DNA of 64,000 nucleotides from Tieghemostelium lacteum (taxonomy: Eukaryota > Evosea > Eumycetozoa > Dictyosteliales > Raperosteliaceae). How positions within the stretch are numbered: the stretch's first letter is position 1; each line of letters opens with the position of its first letter. The DNA lies in contig LODT01000020.1 in NCBI GenBank assembly GCA_001606155.1, positions 496,001 through 560,000 on the forward strand, in the 5' to 3' direction. A model generated the notes under the pieces. It saw only the letters and a program-made list of their open reading frames with translations. It ran no database searches and was not told the DNA's origin. Positions 52,414 through 62,282 of this stretch are shown here, one piece after another. The translations under genes and the position numbers were made by a program.

Positions 52414-54960
52414 TTATTTCCTACCAGTTATTGATTTCCATTCTTCAATTTGAGCCTCCAAGTTTTTATTTGGAATGAAAATAGATATATGAAATGGTTT
52501 ACCAGTAATAAAAGAAATATTTTTATCCTTTAGATATTCTAACAATGTTGACCTGTCATAAGTATAACCATCTGGTGCTATAACTGGATGTTCCATTAGA
52601 ATATTACCAATAGGACATTTAAAATACATTGGAATTGTATTGGGATCAGATATATTAAAAAAATGGTTTTGTACCATTGCATTACTTTGATTACTCATTC
52701 TATTAGGAATTTGTAACTGTAATTGTTTTTGTTGAATATTTACACTATTATTATTAATATTATTAATATTATTATTATAATTCATGTTATTGTTTTTTGT
52801 AAAACTATGATTGTCATCTCTATTATTGGAGTTTGCTTCATCTACATTTTGAGCAATTTCGAGTTTACGTAATTTGGTATAGAATTGAGTAACCTTATTA
52901 TCAACTTTAAAACAAGACATTGGAATGTCATCCAATATTTGTAAGCCCTCAAGTGAACGTACTCTTGAGAGGGCAACATAAGTTTGACCATTTTCAAATA
53001 CTCTTGAAAGGGAAATCTGAGCAAAATCAAGAGATAGACCTTGACTCTTGTGAATGGTAACAGCCCATGCTAATTTAATTGGTATTTGTAGACGATAGAT
53101 TCTTTCCGCACCTTCAAAATATACAGAATAGGCTTCTGGTTTTATAATTTCAATTTCTCCACTCACAAATCTTACAATAGGTAGACAATGATGTTTGGAA
53201 TTTTTTAAATAGGTACTTGCTAACTTTAGAATATCTCTCATTTTCTCTTGTTGCCAAGATTCCATCGGTGGTTCGTTTCTTTCCAACTTTTCAAATATCT
53301 TTGTAAGTTTCTCTGGGGAGAGATCCACAAAACCTATAACAACACCTCTGCTGCCATTAACCAACTTTGACGAGATATTTCTTACCAACATTATCTGTGC
53401 TCCCTTTTTTAGAATAATTCTACTCTGTGCCAAACAGTTCTTCTTTGAGTTCTCAAAAACCACTTGAAGAAATGTAGTTTTCTTTTCATCTAAACCCTCA
53501 TCAGCAGCCAACTTATCCTGAGCGTCGTATTCTAAAATTTCATTTTGAATTTGATTGAGATAGTACAAATTCTTTTCCTCCACTCTCATGTTGGTAGTAT
53601 AGAGAATAGTTGGTTGAATTCCATTTTTAATTTTAATTGGTTTCTGACAAGTTTTCAAAGCATCCATTATATCAGAATCAATTTTACCAATACGAATCTT
53701 GGAGAGGATATTAGAGAAATACGTATCTTTCTGTCTGTAGATTTCTTGTAATTCTACAGTGGCTTCAATGGAACTCGCCCATTGTTCACCTTCGAAACAA
53801 AGTTTACGTTTTTTTACCAAACATTGATCGGTATCAGGTGGTGCATTTAAATCATTTTTCAAATTTGGTACTGGAGGTAATTGATAGAAATCACCTGATA
53901 AAACAATCTGTATACCACCCCATGGAAGGTTCTTAGGGTCAGGATACCTATCTTTTTGTCTATAACCTCTCTTTAAATTACCTTTCAATCTAATTAATCT
54001 TGCAATCTTTTCTAAATTATCAAATAACTCTCCATCTAACATTGAAACTTCATCAATAATCAGAACCTCTGCTTCTTTCCAATTCTTTTTCTTTCCATAT
54101 GCCGAATTTAATAATACCTGAAATGGTTCATTTCCCAATCTAATTCCAGCAAAGGAATGTATAGTAGTACCAGATATATTCAAAGCTGCTATACCAGTAG
54201 TCGCTGTTACAAATGTAGTTATACCCATTTCATTCAGTTCTTTTACAAGTACATGTAAGAGATAAGATTTACCAGTTCCACCAGGACCTGTAAAGAACAC
54301 ATTTGCTCTCTCTTTAACCACATAGTCATAAACCTTCATTTGCTTTTCATTGAAAAATGATTTATCATAAACAAATGGGTTGGTAGGTTCTTGTTTCTCA
54401 AATTTCTTGAGAATCTCTGCTTCCATTAATTCTAAAGTCTCTTCAAATGATATTACATCATTATCCTTTAAGATATCAGAAATATCACCACTCACAACAC
54501 ATCTATCATGATATCTATCATTACTATCTATTGTATTATTGTTATTATTATCTGGTTTAAACTTTTTAATTGGTGGTTTTAAATGATTTGGTGGTGATAC
54601 AGCTAGATTTTTTGGTGATGGTAATTTACTACTACTAACAGTTGAAGAGTTTGGATTTAATTTTAAAGGTGTTGTATTATAGTTTGGTTTCTGAGGTCCA
54701 GGTACAAATTTATTTAGTGAAATTGAATTATCTGTATGACCATTATGGTTATCTGTTGAAGTATCTCTTATATCATCTATTAAATTCTTAGATATCTGTT
54801 TATCTTTTGGCTTTTTAGTTATGGGAATATAATCTAATATTAAACTATCAATATCGTCATCATAATCACTTCTGCTGTCATTTACAGGTTTAAATTCTTC
54901 TTCCCATTCATCTTCATCTAAATTTATTACTTCTTCTATTGATGTTCTTTTTTTGTTCAT
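52414..54960 (-). CDS. PIF1-family DNA helicase fused to a C-terminal U-box
   Basis: An 848-residue intronless protein. Residues about 205-730 form a PIF1-type superfamily 1B helicase: Walker A GPGGTGKS (225-232), TATTGIAALNISGTTIHSFAG, Walker B LIIDEVSML, LSGDFYQLPP and the C-terminal VTIHKSQGLSLD..YVALSRVRSLEGL. After an Asn-rich linker comes a U-box (about 778-845): MYFKCPIGNILMEHPVIAPD, YDRSTLLEYL and NLEAQIEEW. PIF1 helicases unwind G-quadruplexes and act on mitochondrial and telomeric DNA; U-boxes are E2-binding ubiquitin-ligase folds. Having both in one open frame is unusual and suggests a helicase that ubiquitinates proteins at its DNA substrate. Confidence 0.9.
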   Translation of the reverse strand: MNKKRTSIEEVINLDEDEWEEEFKPVNDSRSDYDDDIDSLILDYIPITKKPKDKQISKNLIDDIRDTSTDNHNGHTDNSISLNKFVPGPQKPNYNTTPLKLNPNSSTVSSSKLPSPKNLAVSPPNHLKPPIKKFKPDNNNNNTIDSNDRYHDRCVVSGDISDILKDNDVISFEETLELMEAEILKKFEKQEPTNPFVYDKSFFNEKQMKVYDYVVKERANVFFTGPGGTGKSYLLHVLVKELNEMGITTFVTATTGIAALNISGTTIHSFAGIRLGNEPFQVLLNSAYGKKKNWKEAEVLIIDEVSMLDGELFDNLEKIARLIRLKGNLKRGYRQKDRYPDPKNLPWGGIQIVLSGDFYQLPPVPNLKNDLNAPPDTDQCLVKKRKLCFEGEQWASSIEATVELQEIYRQKDTYFSNILSKIRIGKIDSDIMDALKTCQKPIKIKNGIQPTILYTTNMRVEEKNLYYLNQIQNEILEYDAQDKLAADEGLDEKKTTFLQVVFENSKKNCLAQSRIILKKGAQIMLVRNISSKLVNGSRGVVIGFVDLSPEKLTKIFEKLERNEPPMESWQQEKMRDILKLASTYLKNSKHHCLPIVRFVSGEIEIIKPEAYSVYFEGAERIYRLQIPIKLAWAVTIHKSQGLSLDFAQISLSRVFENGQTYVALSRVRSLEGLQILDDIPMSCFKVDNKVTQFYTKLRKLEIAQNVDEANSNNRDDNHSFTKNNNMNYNNNINNINNNSVNIQQKQLQLQIPNRMSNQSNAMVQNHFFNISDPNTIPMYFKCPIGNILMEHPVIAPDGYTYDRSTLLEYLKDKNISFITGKPFHISIFIPNKNLEAQIEEWKSITGRK

Positions 54961-55056
54961 TTTTAATTCATTTTAACTGTTTTACAACAAAAGTGTCAAA
55001 TTACAATGATGATAAGAAAATTTCCAGGAAAAAAATTAATATCTTAAAACACACAT

Positions 55057-56570
55057 TTATTTTGTTGGGTCAGATGAAAACTCAGCATTAGCAATGTGTA
55101 AATCGATATTGAAGGAGATGGAAGTTGAGATGGCTTTTATCAAGTTAAATGGTAAAATACACTTAAATTTAGTTGATGCAAAGTTTCCGGATTTTTGCAA
55201 AAGCTTTCTAGAGGTGAAGAAAACTAGTAATCTTGGAAGTTCCCTAGAGTCTCTGAGTGATTCTTTGATTTCACCTTTAAAGAGAGAGAACATAATTGCC
55301 ATTACTCTATTAAATGTGAACCATTTTGGTGCAGTTCTTTTATCTTGTTTAGCTTCCTTTTTCACTTTTTTGTTTGTGTACAATAGTTTATCTTTCTTCT
55401 TGGAGTATGTTGATGCAAGGTAACATGATATCAATAGACACTTGGCGTGATATGAAAAGCCAATATTGAATATCTTGTCGTCTCTAGAAGTGGTTCTAGA
55501 TTGATTGCTACTAGAAAAGCCTTTACCATCCGATGTCGACTCTTTCTTTAGTCTTTTAGCTTCATTCATATTGAATTGTAATTGTGAATAGTTGGATGAC
55601 AGATTATCTTTTCTAAAGATATTCGATAGAGAGTATCTAATATAGGGTTCAATGTGTTTATACAAACCATTATAATCACTCTCGCCTATTGTGTTATCCT
55701 CGATTGGTTTAATGTAAAGAGGAAACAAATATTTTGAGATTTCAGTTATAGTAGTTAGGTTATTATTGGTATTGTAAAAAATGTCTACAACCAGACCGAC
55801 AAGTCTCTTGTATAGACTCACAACAGTCTGATGTTGAATAGATTTAGAAGACAGTTGTGGAATGTAATTTGAAACTACTGCAATAGTCTCTGAGTTATTA
55901 AGGTTAGGGAATATAATCTCTCTGGGCATTGGTGAGACTCTATAGAGCCCACCTTTCATCACCGATAACAACGGTAACTCAGATACCAAAAACACAGTTA
56001 CCGGTGTTGTAGTAAGTTCATTAATCTTCAATATACCATACATAAGGTTATTATCAAATTCCATAAGTTTTTCCGCATTTTCTAAAATGAGGTATATATG
56101 TGCCTGAGATTTTTCATACATGTATTCAACAGAATCTAGAATTGTAGGTGTAGTTCTAGTGTTTATAGCTTTACCATTAGTCCTCTTCCTATCACGACCC
56201 TTTTTATAAAGACCCATTAACCTGTCATGATAACTCACATTTTCATCTACATCAACTTCCATCTCATCTTTTGGTTTGAATTTATAGAGTAGTTTGAGGA
56301 ACATTGATATATTATTCTCTGAATCTCTACAATTGGTAGTTGAGAATCTAAGGTTTCTCTGTATCAATACATCCTCAATTAATTTACTATTAGATATACC
56401 TGAATTGGATAATGAACCACAAACATAAACTGATCCTGTGTATTCCTAATCATTACACCAGGTATTAAAATCTTTTTGTATTAAAATATTTACAATGGAA
56501 ACATAATAATTACAGATGATAAAATCTCGTCTATTGCTTTGATTTGTTTCTCTCTGAATTTACTAATCAT
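55057..56570 (-). CDS. ORC5: Origin recognition complex subunit 5, 2 exons
   Basis: Exons are 56570-56514 and 56445-55057, with a 68 bp intron (gtaatt to attag, phase 0); the product has 481 residues. ORC5 is an AAA+-like subunit of the complex that marks replication origins. The C-terminal block YHAKCLLISCYLASTYSKK with RTAPKWFTFNRVMAIMFSL matches ORC5. The position of Walker A reads CGSLSNSGIS, so the invariant lysine of GxxxxSGKT is Ile, and Walker B is LILENAEKL. ATP binding is therefore doubtful. The first exon is short; a longer 5' end cannot be excluded because an acceptor-like TCAACAG lies just upstream of the ATG. Confidence 0.8.
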
Positions 56571-56903
56571 GTGTGGTGTGAAGTCGTTACTAATCTGTTG
56601 ATAAAAATAATTTTTTTTTTAATTTTTTAAAATAACACCACCCAACACCAGAGTTACAACATAAAAATTTTTTTAAAAACTTCTAATTTCAAATTTTTAT
56701 GTTAATCTGAGAAATGAGATTATAAAACAATTCAATCAACCGAATCAAGTGTGGTGCATGGAATGGAAGGTTCTATCAAAAACTGTTTAATACACAAATA
56801 TAAAAATAAAAAAAAAATTAATACATGGTATAAATTAAATTCATTATACTAGATCCCAATACAATAATAATAATAATATATATAAATTACATTACATATA
56901 AAA
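56571..56903. other. Divergent spacer between ORC5 and START-like gene
   Basis: AT-rich, with T and A homopolymers. No gene seen. Confidence 0.5.
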
Positions 56904-57563
56904 ATGACATCACATACATTAACTTCAATAATTCCAATGAATGCAAATGATTTTTTTAAAATTGCAGAAAGTGAATCATTTGATCAATTTCAGGTACCTT
57001 ATTTCAATCTAAAATCACATAGATTAATTGAACAAACTGAAAATGATACACATATAATTAGAAAGATTGAAATTAAACCAAAGAGTGGTGCACCAAAGAT
57101 TCTTACAAAGTTCCTTGGTAATGAGGATCTCAGATATATAGACACTCAAGTAATCATTAAATCCAAAAGAGAATTACATTTTAAAACCAATGCACCATTA
57201 TTAACAGATCACATACAGTATGTATATCTAAACAATTATATTGCATAAACACAAAAAAATTAAAATTAAATATTAATATAAAAATATAATAGTGTTGATG
57301 GTATTGTTAAAATTGAAGAATTAGATGCTGATACTTGTTTAAGAGTTATGAAAGTAAACTTTAAATTTACAGGTCCTCTATATTTCTTTTCTAAAGTTAT
57401 TGAAAGTCACATTTTATCTGAATTAAAACAAACTATTGAAATTTATCCTAAAGTAGTTGCTGATTATAAAGTTCACATTGGATATAGACCAAAATCAAAT
57501 CTTAAAAACTCTGTATCTGATACACCATCTTTAAAAAAGTCTGGTGTACTTTTAATGATATAA
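56904..57563 (+). CDS. START-like/PRELI-like lipid-binding domain protein, 2 exons
   Basis: Exons are 56904-57217 and 57293-57563, with a 75 bp intron (gtatgt to atag, phase 2); the product has 194 residues. The pattern of alternating strands, a Gly-Ala-Pro-turn helix (SGAPKILTKFLG) and a long C-terminal helix preceded by FSKVIESHILSELKQ is typical of SRPBCC/START-like folds and resembles PRELI/MSF1 in layout. There is no signal peptide or membrane segment. The fold call is by eye, so an unrelated domain remains possible. Confidence 0.45.
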
Positions 57564-57760
57564 TTTCCTATTTATTTAATATAATTTATATATAATGAAA
57601 AACAATTCACTTAATAAATTATTAATTTATTGCATTTGTAAAAATAGTAAACAAAACCATTCCCTTCTTCTTAGAATTAATTTAAGTTTAAATTTTTATA
57701 ATTAATAGTAACTTCAAATAATAATTTAATATTTATAAATATATATTGGGGATAAATTTA

Positions 57761-58908
57761 TTAATTTTGAGATTTTGGATATCTAACTACTCTAGAGTTA
57801 AAGGTGAAATTCTCTTGATTAAGGAACTCGTATAATACTCTCCAATAAGATGTGTGATATCTTAGACCCTTTTTGTAGAATTCTTGAGCAATTTCAGTTA
57901 ATCTTGGTAAATAGACATAAGGAACTCTGACAAAATCGTGATGTTCATTGTGATAACCAATGTTGAAACCAATAGTGTTAATGATACCATAAGTTGAATA
58001 GGTTTCTTGTTCAGATTGAGTGACTGCAAAATGTTCGGCAATCCAACGTGCACCTAATGGATGTAAGAAGAAACCAACTGACATTAATGATGACATTACC
58101 AAATAAACCATACCATAGAATCCAACCCATTGTGCAACTACATAACTAAAAGTAATGTTACAAATGTAGTTGGCAACCATCCAAATACTGAATGGTGATT
58201 GATTCTTTAGTGGATAGTAAAATGAACGTAATCCAATAACTACTGAATACATGCAAAACCAAACAAGTTTACCAATTTTACTCTTGAAATATTGATTTTC
58301 AATTGGTAATGGTACATCTGGATCTGAATAAGTTTCATTTAAAAATGAATGATGTAACTATATAAACCGATTAGTCAAAAAAGGTTCTTTATAAAACATG
58401 AATATATATTTATACATACTCTATGGAAATGTCTAAAACTGATACCTGCTGGAATGATGTGTGGTAAATCAGCAATTAATAAGAATACACTATTCATAAA
58501 AGAACCTTCCCAAACTAGATCATGAGTAAGTTCGTGAATGAGTACCCAAAGAGCATGACTAACAGTTGCACCAAAAACATAGGCAACTAATAAAATAACC
58601 CAAATTGATGAATTTTCTAAAAGTTTAGCTGTAATTACAAGAGAAGCTACCAAAACAAGAACCCAAATGGCAGTTGGACTGTGATTGGTTGGAAATTCCA
58701 GAACTTCTGGATACTTTTGTGAAATTAGTTTTCTTCTGATCCAATGTTGTTGAACTGATTCTACACGAATGTATTCGTCTTTTGGTTCGTAGTTTTCCAT
58801 TGGTCCATGTCCAGCTAATGGTGGTACACCTGATTTAGATGGATATTTTCCACCATCAGCTCCATCTTTGCTGGTTTTGATATTTCTCATTTTATTTTCT
58901 GTTCCCAT
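57761..58908 (-). CDS. Sphingolipid delta-4 desaturase (DEGS family), 2 exons
   Basis: Exons are 58908-58420 and 58357-57761, with a 61 bp intron (gtatgt to tatag, phase 0); the product has 361 residues. The enzyme introduces the 4,5-double bond of dihydroceramide in the ER. All three di-iron histidine boxes are present: HELTH (125-129), HFHRLHH (160-166, formed by the splice) and HNEHH (299-303). The N-terminal lipid-desaturase stretch HWIRRKLISQKYPEV and the C-terminal YLPRLTEIAQEFY fit DEGS. About 40 extra residues at the N terminus distinguish it from animal enzymes. Confidence 0.93.
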
Positions 58909-59886
58909 AACTCTATAAATTTATTTAGCACTATTCTGTTCAGCACACGTATAATACACCTGAATAAAACCAAAATTAAAAAATATTGGAATATCCCCTA
59001 ACTGTCAGACGAACTAAATAGTTAAAATAATTAAAAAAAAAAGAATTTTTACCAAAAAAAAAAAAAACAAATAAATTATTTTTCGTTAATGTTTTGATAT
59101 CTCATATCATCATGATGTCTATATTTTGAAATTTAATGTAGAATTTTATTTTTATAACCTTTTATCAAGTCTTGAATGTTAATGCATTATTGCAATCATT
59201 ATATTTCTTTAAAAAATAGGGTAAATCAGTTAGTATCTATATTCAGATGTAAATTATTTGTTCATTGTGGTTAGATATTTTTCAAATAGTGTGTGGGTGT
59301 GTTAAATTAAAGTTAAAATTTTATTTCGAGTTATAAAGATTTTATTGTTTTGTTTGTTGATTTAAATAAATATTTATTTAAATAAATTAAAAAATAGAAT
59401 AATGCGTTCGAAATAGAGATCATTTTAAAAGAATCCAATTAAAATGAGAGTAATAAGGATATTGATGTGATGGTGGAGGAAGTGGAACTTGTAACTTCAG
59501 TTGATTGAAATTCAGTTTCACCTATTATAATTGTTGGCAACATTGTTAATAACACAGGCGTGTAAAAGCACAGTGGCGTATCCAATTGGAATATCTGATT
59601 CATCACCAGCTACAAAGATACTAGTTGGGATAAACAATGGAGAAATCTTGACCGTTTACATTGACCTAAACCTGTGGTAATGGCGAATGCATAGTTTAAT
59701 AGCTGTAAGAACCTTTGACTGGGTTGGAGATCAGAATAGAATGCTATTTCAGCACCAGATGGGAGTATTCATATATATTAATTTATATAGTTAATTAAAA
59801 ATTTATAGGCAAAAAAAAAATATTTTTTTGTGATAAAATACAATTTTTGGAGTAAATTTGTAAGATACAAATTTATTATTTTGTAA
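58909..59886. other. Intergenic region with decayed coding remnant
   Basis: AT-rich to about 59440. From 59455 to 59780 base composition becomes coding-like; on the minus strand ISPLFIPTSIFVAGDESD and similar text are readable, but with stops. It is probably an unrecognised pseudogene. Confidence 0.4.
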
Positions 59887-60217
59887 TTATTTATTTAAAC
59901 GATCAGCTTTGTGAGATTTATGCTTATTATCTTTTTTATCTTTTTTATCATGATCCTCTTTATGTTTTTTATCAGTTTCTAAAGCAGGTATTTTAGTTTT
60001 TGTATTATGTTCATTTTTGTAAGTACTTGATGGGATGATATTTTGATGTTGTTGATCAATAATATTTATTCCAAAGTCTATATCATAAATAGAAGTTTAG
60101 TATATGTTAATGCAATAAATATATACCATATTTGTAATCATTACCTTTATTTTGATATGATAATTTTATTACACTCAACAAAACTAAACAAACTAACAAT
60201 AATTTATACCCTTTCAT
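59887..60217 (-). CDS. Small secreted Lys/His/Asp-rich protein, 87 aa, 2 exons
   Basis: Exons are 60217-60145 and 60077-59887, with a 67 bp intron (gtaatg to tatag, phase 1). The first 20 residues (MKGYKLLLVCLVLLSVIKLS) are a signal peptide. The mature part has an ordinary middle and a tail of Lys, His and Asp (KKHKEDHDKKDKKDNKHK). The in-phase splice and stop overlapping AATAAA support it. Metal or polyanion binding is possible. No family recognised. Confidence 0.7.
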
Positions 60218-60433
60218 TTTTAATATCCCTCAAAGTAAATTTTAAAATTTCTATTTTATAATGTATTTTGTACAAGAGATATTTTTGAAATTTATATTAA
60301 AACTTAACTAAAAGAAATCTGTAGATTTTCATATTATCTGAATTGATAAATTAATATATTTTATTGTAAAATTGTATAAGCATTATTTATAAATTATTTA
60401 TAAATTTTTAAACATAATATATTAGTCAGAGAA

Positions 60434-61076
60434 ATGTATAAATCTATATTGATAGGGTTGTTTGGTTATCTATTTGTTCTTTGTAACAGTATGGATTTGG
60501 GATCACCAGAATCTGAAAATTATGTTTTAGAAGTTCAATGTAATTGTAATAACTCCTTGGGTTTTTTCTATAAATCGGGATACTGTTATTCAGGTAAAAG
60601 ATTTGAATATGATAGTAATGAAGATCAAATTGAAATTTATCAAAGTGATTATCTAAATTGCGAATCTTCAATTTTGAGATATAATTTCCCTGTTGGTAAG
60701 TAATTTTATTTCAATAATTTTATCTATAAGTCTAATATCTTTAATTTTAGGTATTTGTATTGATAATAGAATGCTTACAATTTCCAGTACATTAAATGTA
60801 CCTATTAGTGAAAAAGTATTAATTATTGATGAATATCAAGGATCTTGTGAATCAATTGGTGATGATTTACTATTGAAATCAAGAGAGTATTACCAAACAA
60901 ATATTTGTTTACAGGTTTCAGAAACAGAGTCACAAATTATAGTATGTTCAACTCCAACCTACACACAAACTATTTATAATAGCAGCACTTGTGAGAGTAA
61001 CACTATTATTGATAGTAATAATTATCCACTTGGTATATCTTGTACAACTTCAACAGTTAATATATTTTGTCAATAA
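60434..61076 (+). CDS. Small secreted cysteine-rich protein, 195 aa, 2 exons
   Basis: Exons are 60434-60695 and 60751-61076, with a 55 bp intron (gtaagt to tttag, phase 1). A signal peptide covers residues 1-19. The mature protein has about 12 cysteines, beginning CNCNNS and CYSGKRF, likely disulphide-bonded, and no membrane anchor. The stop is close to the poly(A) signal region. It is divergent from the Lys/His-rich secreted gene across 216 bp, so both may be expressed together. Family unknown. Confidence 0.75.
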
Positions 61077-62282
61077 AAAGAATTAAAATTTTGAATAGGG
61101 GAAATTAATGAATCTCTATTGTTGAATGGATCGAGCACTTGTTAGTAAATCTACCCGTAAAATTACATATAATTCAATGGCAGTTTTCAAGGTGGTCATT
61201 AATAACATCTCCAATATCTAATTGTTTCATGTCTACAAAAGTACCTATATAATGAGTTTGAAAGATTAGATAATAGTTATAATTATTGTAAAATTTTTGT
61301 CCAAGAAGATTTCAAAAGAACATACACAATTACTACAAAATGATAGTGATAATGATCTTTCAAACATTTAAAAATAAATATTTTATTTTAAGTCCTTTAG
61401 ATTTTTAAATCCCTATTTTTAAAAATTGAGCCCAGCCCCTCATGGACAAGCCATCATCCCAGTAGTCATTTCCTATTTTTTCTAATCTTGACATGAACAG
61501 AAAACAATGAATTTATGTCCCAGTTTTCATTTTTTCAGAAGTCACTATTATTGTATTAAATTTCTGTTTCTTAAGTCTGCCCCAATATTATAGTATAAAA
61601 AATAATTTTTCACTAGTAATATCTTCATCCAAAAGACATATATCCCCTTTTCTAAATAAATAATCATTAATAGGGATTTTTGGAAGATCTTCAAAATCAT
61701 TTATCAATAAAATCTTGAATTCTTCAATTTCTTCAATATCCAATTATCCATTGCTTGTTATTTGAAAACCTTCAAGTTGATTAAGTTTAATAGATACAAC
61801 AAATAGAATTAATATTTTATCCTACTTATTTGGATATTTTGAAAAACTGAACAAGTATTCAATCTTTTACAACTTCATCATTAAACAATTTTGTAGAATT
61901 TATTGGTTTCTTGTCTAGATTTGGTAAAACTTATTTTCTCTTTTTACAATTTATACTATTCCTGCATCAACAAATTCAGCTTAATGTTTATGAAATTTGA
62001 GTGGAGGTTGGCCTAAAAGATATCATCCCCTCTCAATGATATCAGTGATTATTTTTTTTAAAAAGTATTGTTTTTAATGGTGGTATAATTTTTATTTAAT
62101 TTTATCTGGAATGGATACATTATTATATTGATTATTATTTTGTTTAGAATGGGGTATGGTATTTAGTGATAGTATCATAAACCTTATTACAAAATCAGTA
62201 ATCAGAAAAAAAATATAACAATTTGATGTTGAAATGTTCTAAAGGGAAGTCATTAAGGACCCTCTCTTTGTGGACATGATAT
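61077..62282. other. Spacer with coding remnants and a virus-fibre fragment
   Basis: No intact gene. On the minus strand, 61620-61830 is coding-like (LLINDFEDLPKIPINDY) with at least one stop. At about 61995-62090 (+) lies a degraded piece similar to the head part of the fibre-like gene at 30040-30160. A patch at 61425-61480 is less AT-rich than the surroundings. Confidence 0.5.
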
